A stretch of 64,000 bases of DNA from Micromonospora sp. U21 (lineage in GTDB: Bacteria; Actinomycetota; Actinomycetes; Mycobacteriales; Micromonosporaceae), in assembly GCF_018070045.1 (NCBI RefSeq), contig NZ_JAGPYK010000001.1, positions 186,001 through 250,000 of the forward strand, read 5' to 3'. The position numbers and the translations under genes were made by a program. This document shows positions 48,183-56,084 of this stretch, in pieces. Each line of letters opens with the position of its first letter. Within the stretch, counting starts at the first letter, position 1. The notes under the pieces are model-generated. The model was not told the origin of the DNA. It ran no database searches and was given only the letters and a program-made list of their open reading frames with translations.

Positions 48183-49049
48183 TCACGCTGACACGGCGGC
48201 GAGCAGCCGGTCGCGGAGCACGGCGGCCCGGTCGGCGAAGCCGCGTTGCGCGGCGGCGTACTCCGCCCGGCCCTCCGGCGTCTCCACCCGTACCGGCGGG
48301 TGACCGAGCGCCGCCAGGTCGTACGGGGAGGCCCGCATGTCCAGGGTGCGGATCTCCCGGGCCAGCTCGAAGCAGTCCGCGACGAGCTCCGAGGGCAGCA
48401 ACGGCGACAGCTTGTACGCCCACTTGTAGAGGTCCATGTTGGCGTGCAAGCAGCCCGGTTGCTCGTGCGCATGCTGTGTCTCCCGGGTCGGGCTGAGCAC
48501 ATTCAACGGCCGGGCCGGCGGCGTGAAGAACCGGAACGCGTCGAAGTGACTGCACCGCACCCCCCGCTCCTCGACGATCGCGGCGGTCCGCTCCGGGTCC
48601 AGACGCAACGGCCAGGCGTTGTGCCGCAGCTCCTCGCGGGTCTGCCGGTAGACCATCGCCCACTCGTGCATTCCGAAGCAGCCGAACTGCGGCGTCCGCC
48701 CGGCGGTGGCCGTCAGCAGCGAGCGGATCCAGCCGATCGAGTCGCCTCGTCGTGCGCGTACCGCCTCGGTGTCGAGGGTGACCCCGACGTCGGTGGCGCG
48801 GTAGTCCCGGCCGAACTCGGCCGGATCCGCGCCACGCAGGTCGACCCCGGCGCCCGGGTGCCAGCGGCGCAGCTGGGCCGGACGGTGCGAGTAGTAGGTG
48901 AACAGGAAGTCCGCCACCGGGTGCCGCTCGCCGCGGCGTCGGCGGGCCAGGTGCGGGGTCAGCCAGGCATCCACCCGCTCCTCGTGGGCCCGGCGGCGGG
49001 CCTGCCAGGCCGCCACGTCGAGCACGGCGGGGGCGAGGGCGGCGGTCAC
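48183..49049 (-). CDS. conserved actinobacterial protein, 288 aa, unknown function
   Basis: Soluble, Arg-rich, with the clusters HPVADFLFTYYSHRPAQLRR, GCFGMHEWAMVYRQ, CSHFDAFRFFTPPA and CLHANMDLYKWAYKLSPLLP. The His/Cys/Tyr-rich conserved blocks suggest an enzyme. From memory, homologues are often labelled '3-methyladenine DNA glycosylase', but no helix-hairpin-helix or glycosylase motif is visible, so that label is not adopted. The 3' end shows a short tandem duplication that repeats the last codons beyond the stop (48159-48208). Confidence 0.7.
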   Translation of the reverse strand: MTAALAPAVLDVAAWQARRRAHEERVDAWLTPHLARRRRGERHPVADFLFTYYSHRPAQLRRWHPGAGVDLRGADPAEFGRDYRATDVGVTLDTEAVRARRGDSIGWIRSLLTATAGRTPQFGCFGMHEWAMVYRQTREELRHNAWPLRLDPERTAAIVEERGVRCSHFDAFRFFTPPARPLNVLSPTRETQHAHEQPGCLHANMDLYKWAYKLSPLLPSELVADCFELAREIRTLDMRASPYDLAALGHPPVRVETPEGRAEYAAAQRGFADRAAVLRDRLLAAVSA

Positions 49050-49083
49050 GGACCCCAGGGTACGACCGCCGCCCGCCCGCCGG

Positions 49084-50523
49084 TCAGGGCATGTCCACCC
49101 GCACCCCGGCGGAGAACACCCCGCTGCGCAGCTCCAGCTGCCGGGGCGGGTCCCGCCCGTCGACCGTGAAGACCAGCGGGAGCACCACCCGACTGCCCGC
49201 CGCCACGGGATCGGCGAAGACGTCCCGACCCAGGTTGGCCGCCCGGGTCGCCGGCTCGTCGGTGCTCACCCAGCGCCCGCCGGACAGGTAGGCCCGTTGC
49301 AGCTGGCCGTGCCAGGGCTGCTGATCGCCGGTGACGTTGCGCACACCGACGGTGGCCTGGCAGCGCCGTCCGCCGGCCGGTGCCGTGCCGCCGCCGTCGG
49401 CCGGCCGAGCGGCGCCGGCCGTACCGCAGGACATCCGGTACACGGTGAACTCGAACGCCGACTCGCGCAGCGGCACGCCGACCGGGCCGGAGACCGCCGT
49501 GCCCATCCACGCGCCGCTGGTCGGCTGCTTCTGGGTGTCGATCGCCGCGACCCGACGGGTCGCCGTCCAGCCGGCGGCGCCGAGCACGCCGGCCAGCACG
49601 ACCACCGCCGCGCCGACCAGCAACCAGACCGGCGGAGTACGCCGCCGCGTCGCCGGACTGGGGGCGGACGGACGCGGATAGACCGTCCCGCGTCCGTCGT
49701 CGGGCGCGCCGCTCGTGGCCAGGGCGGCGGCCGTCACCCGACGCCGACGCTGGCGACGCCACACCCAGAACGCGCCGGCGCAGAGCAGCAGCAGGACGGC
49801 CAGCCCGGCCAGCAGCACCGGGATCTGCCGCCAGGGCGGCGCCTCGGTGACCTGGGCCGCCGGTGTCGCCGCCGCCTGCCAGGTGGCTGTGGCGCAGTCG
49901 TACGGCCGGCTGCCGTCGCTGGTGAACGCGCAGGCCGGCGCGGTCAACGGTTGGCCCGGCGCGGTCGCCGCGAGCGCCGTCCCCAGCGTGGTGGTGCTGT
50001 GCGCGGGCAGCCTCAACCGCCAGGTCACCTCGGCGGCGGACCCGCCGGCGCGGGTGGCCCGCCCGCCGGAGCTGATCGAGGTGGCCGAGGCGCCGGGTGG
50101 CAGCTCCTGTCGCACCGTGGTGTCGACCGGCGAGTTGCCCACGTTGCGGACGTGGATCCGGTACCGCGGCGCGGGGCTGCTCTCCGGCGCGACGGCCACC
50201 GTGACCGGTGGCGGGATGGCCTTGGCCGGTGTCCGCGAGGGTGGCGCCACCGCTGGCGGAGCCGATGGTGGGGTGGGCTCCGGGCTCGCCGCGGCGGGTG
50301 CCCGCGCGGCCACCGCCACCGTCGGTGGCGTGCCGGTGACCGGTGCCGGCGTGGCCGCCGCCGGTCGTGGTGTGGCCGCCGTTGGTTGTGGTGTGACGGC
50401 CGGTGGTCGTGGCGTGGCCGCCGCCTCCGGGTCCGCCGCCGGCAGGGCCGGTACGGCGGCGAGGATGCCGAGGCAGTGCACGAGCACTGCGAGGGCTCTG
50501 TGGTGTCGTGTCGATGCAGGCAT
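49084..50523 (-). CDS. two-segment membrane protein with Pro/Thr repeats and DUF11/DUF4352-like domains
   Basis: 479 residues. The order is a signal-like segment, a low-complexity Ala/Thr/Pro stretch of irregular repeats (TPQPTAATPRPAAATPAPV), a beta domain resembling DUF11 (RYRIHVRNVGNSPVDTTVRQ), a first membrane segment (IPVLLAGLAVLLLLCAGAFW), a basic linker, a second segment (VWLLVGAAVVVLAGVLGAAG) and a C-terminal Cys-containing beta domain like DUF4352 (FEFTVYRMSCG, VGVRNVTGDQQPWHGQ). With two segments both beta domains lie outside. Probably a cell-envelope protein; role unknown. Confidence 0.7.
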   Translation of the reverse strand: MPASTRHHRALAVLVHCLGILAAVPALPAADPEAAATPRPPAVTPQPTAATPRPAAATPAPVTGTPPTVAVAARAPAAASPEPTPPSAPPAVAPPSRTPAKAIPPPVTVAVAPESSPAPRYRIHVRNVGNSPVDTTVRQELPPGASATSISSGGRATRAGGSAAEVTWRLRLPAHSTTTLGTALAATAPGQPLTAPACAFTSDGSRPYDCATATWQAAATPAAQVTEAPPWRQIPVLLAGLAVLLLLCAGAFWVWRRQRRRRVTAAALATSGAPDDGRGTVYPRPSAPSPATRRRTPPVWLLVGAAVVVLAGVLGAAGWTATRRVAAIDTQKQPTSGAWMGTAVSGPVGVPLRESAFEFTVYRMSCGTAGAARPADGGGTAPAGGRRCQATVGVRNVTGDQQPWHGQLQRAYLSGGRWVSTDEPATRAANLGRDVFADPVAAGSRVVLPLVFTVDGRDPPRQLELRSGVFSAGVRVDMP

Positions 50524-50685
50524 ACGAACGAACCTCCGGAGCCGACGCTAGGGGCGGGCCGCCTCCGTGCGGGTACGAAGTCGGGAAGCCGGCCCGGGCC
50601 GTCGTCGCCTCGGGTAAGGTGCCGCGCTCTGACGGTTTGAGCACACCCGGCAGCCGGTCCTGGCCGGTAAACCCGTCGCCGGGGC

Positions 50686-50691
50686 TAGATT
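50686..50691 (+). promoter_or_regulatory. -10 element of the FAH-family gene (leaderless start)
   Basis: TAGATT lies six bases before GTG 50698 and no Shine-Dalgarno precedes the start, so the mRNA is probably leaderless. A good -35 is not seen. The 174 bases between the divergent genes (50524-50697) hold nothing else. Confidence 0.45.
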
Positions 50692-50697
50692 GGCCAG

Positions 50698-51501
50698 GTG
50701 CGTATCGCTCGTTTCGCTCATGCCAAGGGAATGTCGTTCGGGGTCGTCGAGGGCGAGGCGGAGGCTGGGCCGCAGGCCCTGACCATCGCCGAGATCGAAG
50801 GCCACCCGTTCGGCAAGCTCTCCTTCAGTGGGGCCCGCTGGGCCCTCTCCGACGTCCGTCTGCTCTCGCCGATCCTGCCCAGCAAGGTGGTCTGCGTGGG
50901 TCGCAACTACGCCGACCACGCCGCCGAGCACGGCACCGAGGTGCCCAAGGAGCCGTTGCTCTTCCTCAAGCCGTCCACCTCGGTGATCGGTCCCCGGGAC
51001 GCGATCCGGCTGCCGATCTTCTCCAAGCAGGTGGAGCACGAGGCGGAGCTGGCGGTGGTGATCGGGGCGCCGGGGGCGCGCCGGGCCGACCGGGCCGCCG
51101 CCGAACGCGCCATCTTCGGCTACACCTGCGCCAACGACGTCACCGCCCGTGACCTCCAGCGCTCGGACGGGCAGTGGACCCGGGCCAAGGGCTTCGACTC
51201 GTTCTGCCCGATCGGTCCGTGGATCACCACCGGGCTGGACGTCTCCGACCTGGAGATCCGGTGTGAGGTGGGCCGTAACCCGGAGGAGATGGAGGTACGC
51301 CAGCTCGGCCGGACGAAGGACATGGTCTTCGACGTGCCCGGCCTGGTGTCGTACATCTCGCACGTGATGACGCTGCTGCCCGGCGACGTGGTGCTCACCG
51401 GCACGCCGGCAGGGGTTAGCCCGCTCGTCGAGGGGGATACGGTCACCGTGCGGATCGAGGGCATCGGCGAGCTCACCAACTCGGTGATCCCCGTCGCCTG
51501 A
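50698..51501 (+). CDS. fumarylacetoacetate hydrolase-family protein
   Basis: 267 residues from GTG 50698. FAH-fold signatures are VVCVGRNYADHAAEHG, FLKPSTSVIGP, the metal-binding acidic residues in QVEHEAELAVVIG, GYTCANDVTARDLQ and GFDSFCPIGPW, and the end GDVVLTGTPAGVSPL. Members hydrolyse or decarboxylate beta-dicarbonyl acids such as oxaloacetate or acylpyruvates. The substrate here is not determined. In many actinobacteria this gene is followed by gltX; here tRNA genes follow directly. Confidence 0.87.
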   Translation: MRIARFAHAKGMSFGVVEGEAEAGPQALTIAEIEGHPFGKLSFSGARWALSDVRLLSPILPSKVVCVGRNYADHAAEHGTEVPKEPLLFLKPSTSVIGPRDAIRLPIFSKQVEHEAELAVVIGAPGARRADRAAAERAIFGYTCANDVTARDLQRSDGQWTRAKGFDSFCPIGPWITTGLDVSDLEIRCEVGRNPEEMEVRQLGRTKDMVFDVPGLVSYISHVMTLLPGDVVLTGTPAGVSPLVEGDTVTVRIEGIGELTNSVIPVA

Positions 51502-51609
51502 TCCGTCCGATGCCCCTGTTTCCGCAGCTCACGAGCGGTTCGGGGGGATCGGATTTGGCCTGCCGGCACCGGGAGGGTAATGTTCACTCCCGGCGCCGCA
51601 AGGGGCCAA

Positions 51610-51681
51610 TGGGGTATGGGGTAATTGGCAGCCCGACTGATTCTGGTTCAGTTAGTCTAGGTTCGAGTCCTGGTACCCCAG
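51610..51681 (+). tRNA. tRNA-Gln (anticodon CTG)
   Basis: A 72-base cloverleaf: acceptor TGGGGTA/TACCCCA, D arm with GGGTAATTGGCAGCCC, anticodon stem ACTGA/TCAGT with loop TTCTGGT (anticodon CTG), T loop TTCGAGT, discriminator G. The CCA end is not encoded. Confidence 0.95.
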
Positions 51682-51688
51682 CGCAGCT

Positions 51689-51739
51689 GGGATTCGCGAG
51701 AATCCCGGACGCTGGATTCTGACGGAGTTCGGCTCCGTC
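51689..51739 (+). terminator. two small hairpins after tRNA-Gln
   Basis: GGGATTC/GAATCCC (51689-51706) and GACGGAG/CTCCGTC (51721-51739). Either could end the tRNA-Gln transcript or serve in processing; neither has a T-run. Confidence 0.35.
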
Positions 51740-51815
51740 CCTCGCGGGGCGGAGAGTGGTCTCTGGTAGAGTGCAGCTCCTCCGCCCGCCAGGGTGGAGG
51801 AGCAGAAGTGGTTCT

Positions 51816-51888
51816 GGCCCCGTCGTCTAGTGGCCCAGGACGCCGCCCTCTCAAGGCGGTAGCGCCGGTTCGAATCCGGTCGGGGCTA
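51816..51888 (+). tRNA. tRNA-Glu (anticodon CTC), copy 1
   Basis: A 73-base cloverleaf: acceptor GGCCCCG/CGGGGCT, anticodon stem CCGCC/GGCGG with loop CTCTCAA (anticodon CTC), T arm CCGG-TTCGAAT-CCGG, discriminator A. A possible -10 (TAGAGT, 51767-51772) precedes it. Confidence 0.95.
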
Positions 51889-51898
51889 CAACAGCGCA

Positions 51899-51930
51899 CA
51901 GCCCGTCTCACCTGGTGAGGCGGGCTGTTT
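51899..51930 (+). terminator. terminator of tRNA-Glu copy 1
   Basis: CAGCCCGTCTCACC (51899-51912) pairs with GGTGAGGCGGGCTG (51914-51927) except one T-G pair, followed by TTT. Confidence 0.75.
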
Positions 51931-51970
51931 CGTGTCCGCCTCGCGTGCCCCGTGGGGCCCGCACCCCGTG

Positions 51971-51999
51971 CTGCCCCCGGGGTACGGTGCCGCTAGACT
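51971..51999 (+). promoter_or_regulatory. promoter of tRNA-Glu copy 2
   Basis: CTGCCC (weak -35), 17 bases, then TAGACT (51994-51999). Downstream leader sequence (CGCCAGGG, then AGCAG, then AGTTCTGG) resembles that of copy 1, showing that promoter, leader and tRNA were duplicated together. Confidence 0.5.
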
Positions 52000-52041
52000 A
52001 CAGCCGCACCGCTCGCCAGGGCGGTGAAGCAGGAAAGTTCT

Positions 52042-52114
52042 GGCCCCGTCGTCTAGCGGCCCAGGACGCCGCCCTCTCAAGGCGGTAGCGCCGGTTCGAA
52101 TCCGGTCGGGGCTA
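52042..52114 (+). tRNA. tRNA-Glu (anticodon CTC), copy 2
   Basis: Identical to copy 1 except one T to C change in the D loop (CTAGTGG to CTAGCGG). Same anticodon CTC and 73-base length. Confidence 0.95.
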
Positions 52115-52119
52115 CAACC

Positions 52120-52151
52120 AAGGCCCGTCTCGCACAGCGAGACGGGCCTTT
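52120..52151 (+). terminator. terminator of tRNA-Glu copy 2
   Basis: Perfect 14-base stem AAGGCCCGTCTCGC (52120-52133) with GCGAGACGGGCCTT (52137-52150), then T's. Confidence 0.8.
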
Positions 52152-52196
52152 CCCATGTCCCAACCCGGATTCCCCAGGCGACCCCGCCGACTTCCG

Positions 52197-52255
52197 GTGA
52201 TCATGAAGTTGGCGGCGCGACACGCCGGTGCCGGTGACGCTAACTTCATGATCAC
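52197..52255. repeat. long hairpin element (GATC-ended), copy 3
   Basis: GTGATCATGAAGTTGGCG (52197-52214) and CGCTAACTTCATGATCAC (52238-52255) pair at 17 of 18 positions around 23 bases. It ends in GTGATC/GATCAC like the element at 18452-18530. It lies between tRNA-Glu and the 3' end of ndgR. Confidence 0.7.
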
Positions 52256-52297
52256 TAGGGCCGGGGCCGGGGCCGGCCGGCGAAGGGTGTTGGGCGA

Positions 52298-52996
52298 TCA
52301 GAGGCCGGAGAGGCGTTGGCCCGCTCGCACGACGGCCATGGCGTGGCGTTCGCCGGGGCGGCGGCCGAGGCGCTCGATCGGGCCGGAGATGCTGACGGCG
52401 GCGATCACCCGACCGGTGCGGTCCCGGATCGGGGCGGAGACGCTCGCCACACCGGCCTCCCGCTCGGCGACGCTCTGCGCCCAGCCACGGCGCCGTACCT
52501 CGGCCAGGGTGCGGCCGGTGAACTTGCTGCGCGGCAGCAGTGGCATCACCGCCTCCGGTGGCTCCCAGGCGAGCAGGATCTGGGCCGCGGAACCGGCGGT
52601 CATCGGCAGCACCGACCCGACCGGAACGGTGTCCCGCAGGCCGCTGGCACGCTCCGCCGCCGCCACGCAGATCCGCTCGTCGGCGCGGCGCAGGTAGAGC
52701 TGTGCGCTCTCGCCGGTGGCGTCGCGCAGCGCGGCCAGCAGCGGTTCGGCGGCGGTCAGCAGGACGTCCGGCGCGGCGTTGGCCAGCTCGCCCAGCCGCG
52801 GGCCTGGGCGCCAGCGGCCCTGGGTGTCCCGGACCAGCATCCGGTGAATCTCCAGGGCCTGCGCCAGCCGGTGCGCGGTGGCCCGGGGCAGCTTCGTGCG
52901 CTCAACGAGTTCGGCCAGGCTGGCGCCGTCGACACAGGCGGCCAGGATGACCACCGCCTTGTCGAGAACGCCGACACCGCTCATACTGTGTCCCAC
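52298..52996 (-). CDS. ndgR: IclR-family regulator NdgR of leucine and amino acid genes
   Basis: 232 residues if GTG 52996 is used (GGGAGG 13 bases upstream); ATG 52984 (MSGVGVLDKAVVILAACVDG) is the other choice. An N-terminal winged helix (LAELVERTKLPRATAHRLAQ) and an IclR effector domain (AAERASGLRDTVPVGSVLPM, GVASVSAPIRDRTGRVIAAV) are seen. The SGVGVLDKA start and the divergence from leuCD match Streptomyces NdgR/AreB, which controls leucine synthesis and other amino acid genes. It shares a 37-base interval with leuC. Confidence 0.88.
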   Translation of the reverse strand: MGHSMSGVGVLDKAVVILAACVDGASLAELVERTKLPRATAHRLAQALEIHRMLVRDTQGRWRPGPRLGELANAAPDVLLTAAEPLLAALRDATGESAQLYLRRADERICVAAAERASGLRDTVPVGSVLPMTAGSAAQILLAWEPPEAVMPLLPRSKFTGRTLAEVRRRGWAQSVAEREAGVASVSAPIRDRTGRVIAAVSISGPIERLGRRPGERHAMAVVRAGQRLSGL

Positions 52997-53033
52997 AAGC
53001 CGAAACTTACCTCCCAGAATTTAGGATGTCCAG

Positions 53034-54479
53034 ATGGTGGGAGTCACTCCTGAGCCGAGGACCCTGGCCGAGAAGGTCTGGGACGCGCACGTCGTACGGT
53101 CCGCCGCTGGTGAGCCGGACCTGCTCTTCATCGACCTGCACCTGCTGCACGAGGTGACCAGCCCGCAGGCGTTCGACGGGCTGCGGCTCGCCGGGCGCCG
53201 GGTGCGCCGTACCGACCTGACGCTCGCGACCGAGGATCACAACACCCCGACCGGGTACGCCGATCCGGCGTTCCGGTCCCGCCGCGGTGACCTGCTCACC
53301 ATCGCGGACCCGACGTCGCGGACGCAGATCGAGACGCTGCGCCGCAACTGCGCCGAGTTCGGCGTGCGGCTGCACCCGCTCGGCGACGACAACCAGGGCA
53401 TCGTGCACGTGATCGGCCCGCAGCTCGGGCTCACCCAGCCGGGCATGACCATCGTCTGCGGCGACTCGCACACCGCCACCCACGGCGCGTTCGGCGCGCT
53501 CGCCTTCGGCATCGGCACCAGCGAGGTGGAGCACGTGCTGGCCACCCAGACGCTGCCGCAGAGCCGGCCGAAGACCATGGCCGTGAACGTCACCGGCCGG
53601 CTCGCGCCCGGCGTGACCGCCAAGGACCTGGTGCTCGCGCTGATCGCCCAGGTCGGCACCGGCGGTGGTCGCGGGCACATCGTCGAGTACCGCGGCGAGG
53701 CCATCCGCGCCCTCTCGATGGAGGGGCGGATGACCATCGCCAACATGTCCATCGAGTGGGGCGCCAAGGCCGGCATGATCGCGCCGGACGAGACCACCTT
53801 CGCGTACCTCAAGGGTCGGCCGAACGCGCCGCAGGGCGCCGACTGGGACGCGGCGGTCAAGTGGTGGCGGACGCTGCCCACCGACGAGGGCGCGCGCTTC
53901 GACGCCGAGGTGACCCTGGACGCCAGCCAGATCACCCCGTTCGTCACCTGGGGCACCAACCCCGGTCAGGGCGCGCCGCTGAGCGCGCCGGTGCCGGACC
54001 CGGCGGAGTTCGCCACCGACTCCGAGCGTGCCGCGGCCCGCCGCGCGCTGGAGTACATGGACCTGCGCCCCGGCACCCCGCTGCGTGAGCTGCCCATCGA
54101 CGTGGTCTTCGTGGGCTCCTGCACCAACGGCCGGCTGGAGGACCTGCGGGCCGCCGCGGACGTGCTGCGCGGCCACACGGTCGCCGACGGCGTCCGGATG
54201 CTCGTGGTGCCCGGCTCCGCCGCCGTGCGCGAGGCCGCCGAGGTCGAGGGGCTGGACAAGGTCTTCGTCGACGCCGGCGCCGAGTGGCGGTTCGCCGGCT
54301 GCTCGATGTGCCTGGGGATGAACCCCGACACGCTGAAGCCGGGCGAGCGCTCCGCCTCCACCTCCAACCGCAACTTCGAGGGCCGTCAGGGCCGGGGCGG
54401 TCGTACCCACCTGGTCTCCCCGCCGGTCGCCGCCGCCACCGCCGTGGTCGGTCGGCTGGCCGCCCCCGCAGACCTGTAG
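53034..54479 (+). CDS. leuC: 3-isopropylmalate dehydratase, large subunit
   Basis: 481 residues from ATG 53034. An aconitase-fold enzyme: [60 protein letters not shown] and [12 protein letters not shown] supply the cysteines of the 4Fe-4S cluster. With LeuD it isomerises 2- to 3-isopropylmalate. TAGGAT (53022-53027) is seven bases before the ATG and may be either a -10 of a leaderless mRNA or, through AGGA, a ribosome site. TGTGTCCCACAA (52987-52998) is a candidate NdgR site. Confidence 0.96.
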   Translation: MVGVTPEPRTLAEKVWDAHVVRSAAGEPDLLFIDLHLLHEVTSPQAFDGLRLAGRRVRRTDLTLATEDHNTPTGYADPAFRSRRGDLLTIADPTSRTQIETLRRNCAEFGVRLHPLGDDNQGIVHVIGPQLGLTQPGMTIVCGDSHTATHGAFGALAFGIGTSEVEHVLATQTLPQSRPKTMAVNVTGRLAPGVTAKDLVLALIAQVGTGGGRGHIVEYRGEAIRALSMEGRMTIANMSIEWGAKAGMIAPDETTFAYLKGRPNAPQGADWDAAVKWWRTLPTDEGARFDAEVTLDASQITPFVTWGTNPGQGAPLSAPVPDPAEFATDSERAAARRALEYMDLRPGTPLRELPIDVVFVGSCTNGRLEDLRAAADVLRGHTVADGVRMLVVPGSAAVREAAEVEGLDKVFVDAGAEWRFAGCSMCLGMNPDTLKPGERSASTSNRNFEGRQGRGGRTHLVSPPVAAATAVVGRLAAPADL

Positions 54480-54493
54480 AAGGGACCGACGAG

Positions 54494-55081
54494 ATGGACA
54501 GGTTCACCACCCACACCGGCACCGCCGTGCCGCTGCGGCGCTCCAACGTGGACACCGATCAGATCATCCCGGCCGTGTACCTCAAGCGGGTGACTCGCAC
54601 GGGCTTCGCCGACGGTCTGTTCAGTGCCTGGCGGGAAGATCCGGCATTCGTGCTCAACGATCAATCGTATTCCGGGGCGTCGATCCTCATCGCCGGTCCG
54701 GAGTTCGGCACCGGGTCCTCCCGCGAGCACGCCGTCTGGGCGCTGCGGGACTGGGGCTTTCGCGCTGTCGTGGCCCCGCGCTTCGGCGACATCTTCCGCG
54801 GCAACGCACTCAAGGAGGGTCTGCTGCCGGTCGAGTTGGAATTGAGAGCCGTCGAAGCATTGTGGGACCTGGTCGAGGCGGATCCAGGCACCCCGGTGAC
54901 CGTCGACCTGACGGCCCGCCAGCTCCGCGCCGGGGACACCAGCTGGCCGTTTCCGCTGGATGACTTCAGCAGGTGGCGGTTGCTGGAGGGCCTGGACGAC
55001 ATTGGACTCACCCTCCGGCACGCCGCCGACATCGACGCCTACGAGGCGGGCCGACTGTCGTTCCTGCCCTCGGTGGCATAG
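54494..55081 (+). CDS. leuD: 3-isopropylmalate dehydratase, small subunit
   Basis: 195 residues from ATG 54494, 14 bases after leuC, so the two form an operon. The swivel-domain signatures are [36 protein letters not shown] and [18 protein letters not shown]. It completes the dehydratase heterodimer. Confidence 0.96.
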   Translation: MDRFTTHTGTAVPLRRSNVDTDQIIPAVYLKRVTRTGFADGLFSAWREDPAFVLNDQSYSGASILIAGPEFGTGSSREHAVWALRDWGFRAVVAPRFGDIFRGNALKEGLLPVELELRAVEALWDLVEADPGTPVTVDLTARQLRAGDTSWPFPLDDFSRWRLLEGLDDIGLTLRHAADIDAYEAGRLSFLPSVA

Positions 55082-55110
55082 CCGTACGCCCGATCGCACA
55101 CCGGATTCCG

Positions 55111-55135
55111 CCCCCATCGGTCCAACCGGTGGGGG
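55111..55135 (+). terminator. leuCD terminator
   Basis: CCCCCATCGG (55111-55120) pairs with CCGGTGGGGG (55126-55135) with one T-G pair, around TCCAA, 30 bases after the leuD stop. Confidence 0.65.
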
Positions 55136-55175
55136 TGAATCCGTTACGACACAAGGGCTTTTTTCTACCGAATGT

Positions 55176-55204
55176 TTGTGTCCCGGCAGCACAGGGCATA
55201 CCGT
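55176..55204 (+). promoter_or_regulatory. promoter of the HU gene
   Basis: TTGTGT (55176-55181), 17 bases, TACCGT (55199-55204). It gives a 5' leader of about 40 bases with GGGAGGAA before the GTG start. Confidence 0.5.
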
Positions 55205-55253
55205 GCGCGCAGAATGGCTCGCGTCGAGTCAGTTGCACAATCGGGAGGAAGTC

Positions 55254-55946
55254 GTGAACAAGGCCGAGCTCATCGAGGCGCTCGCCGTTCGCCTGGGGGA
55301 CCGGAAAACGGCGACGGCCGCGCTCGACGCGGTCCTCACTGAGGTCCAGGCGGCGGTTACCAAGGGCGAGAAGGTGGCGATCACCGGATTCGGAGCCTTC
55401 GAAAAGCGTGTGCGTGGCGCCCGAACAGCGCGCAACCCGCGTACCGGCGAGGCGGTGAAGGTCAAGAAGACATCTGTCCCCACCTTCCGTGCCGGCGCCG
55501 GGTTCAAGGAGATGGTGGCCAGCGGCAAGGTGCCGAAGGCCACGGCGGCGGCGAAGAAGGCCGCCGCCACCGCCGCCAAGGCGGCGGGCACCAAGGCGGC
55601 GGGCACCAAGGCGGCGGGCACCAAGGCGGCGGGCACCAAGGCGGCGGGCACCAGGGCCACCGCGGCCACCAAGGCGGCCGGCAAGAAGACCGCCCCGGCC
55701 AAGGCGGGCAAGACCGCCGCGGCCACCAAGGCGGCCGGCAAGAAGGCCGCCCCGGCCAAGGCGGGCAAGAGCACGACGGCGACCAAGACGGCCGCCAGCA
55801 AGAAGACCGCTCCGGCGAAGAAGAGCGCCGCGGCGACCAGGTCCACCGCGGCGAAGAAGACCACCACGGCGGCGAGCAAGAGCGCGGCGGCCAAGAAGGC
55901 CCCGGCGAAGAAGGCCCCGGCCAAGAAGGCGGCCAGCAAGCGCTGA
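55254..55946 (+). CDS. HU-type nucleoid protein with long lysine/alanine-rich tail
   Basis: 230 residues from GTG 55254. The first 90 residues are a complete HU domain ([20 protein letters not shown], the GFGAFEKR turn and the DNA-binding arm [18 protein letters not shown]). The rest is a histone H1-like tail of Lys/Ala/Pro repeats, including five exact KAAGT units. This is the HupS/MDP1/Hlp form of actinobacteria, which compacts DNA and acts in dormancy and stress. The position after leuCD matches Streptomyces hupS. Confidence 0.94.
   Translation: MNKAELIEALAVRLGDRKTATAALDAVLTEVQAAVTKGEKVAITGFGAFEKRVRGARTARNPRTGEAVKVKKTSVPTFRAGAGFKEMVASGKVPKATAAAKKAAATAAKAAGTKAAGTKAAGTKAAGTKAAGTRATAATKAAGKKTAPAKAGKTAAATKAAGKKAAPAKAGKSTTATKTAASKKTAPAKKSAAATRSTAAKKTTTAASKSAAAKKAPAKKAPAKKAASKR
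55578..55652 (+). repeat. five tandem 15-bp repeats in the HU tail
   Basis: Five exact copies of AAGGCGGCGGGCACC code KAAGT. They are a likely site of copy-number variation. Confidence 0.9.
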
Positions 55947-55956
55947 CCGACCTGCA

Positions 55957-55993
55957 CGAAAGGGCGTCCACCCGTGTGGTGGGCGCCCTTTCG
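55957..55993 (+). terminator. HU gene terminator
   Basis: A 16-base stem (55957-55972 with 55978-55993, one T-G pair) around CGTGT lies 11 bases after the stop. Confidence 0.8.
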
Positions 55994-56084
55994 GCGTAGC
56001 CGGACCGTTGACCGGGCCGGCCGGCACGCGCAGAATCGCCGTGCCGGCCCCCCTTGCCGGCCCGCCGACGGGAAGAGGGCGCCG

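Noticed and set aside
48183..49049. Annotation as 3-methyladenine DNA glycosylase
   Set aside because: No helix-hairpin-helix, catalytic Asp context or AAG fold motif can be seen. The label appears to be inherited from automatic annotation.
55578..55652. CRISPR-like array in the HU gene
   Set aside because: The repeats are contiguous 15-mers in frame coding KAAGT without spacers.
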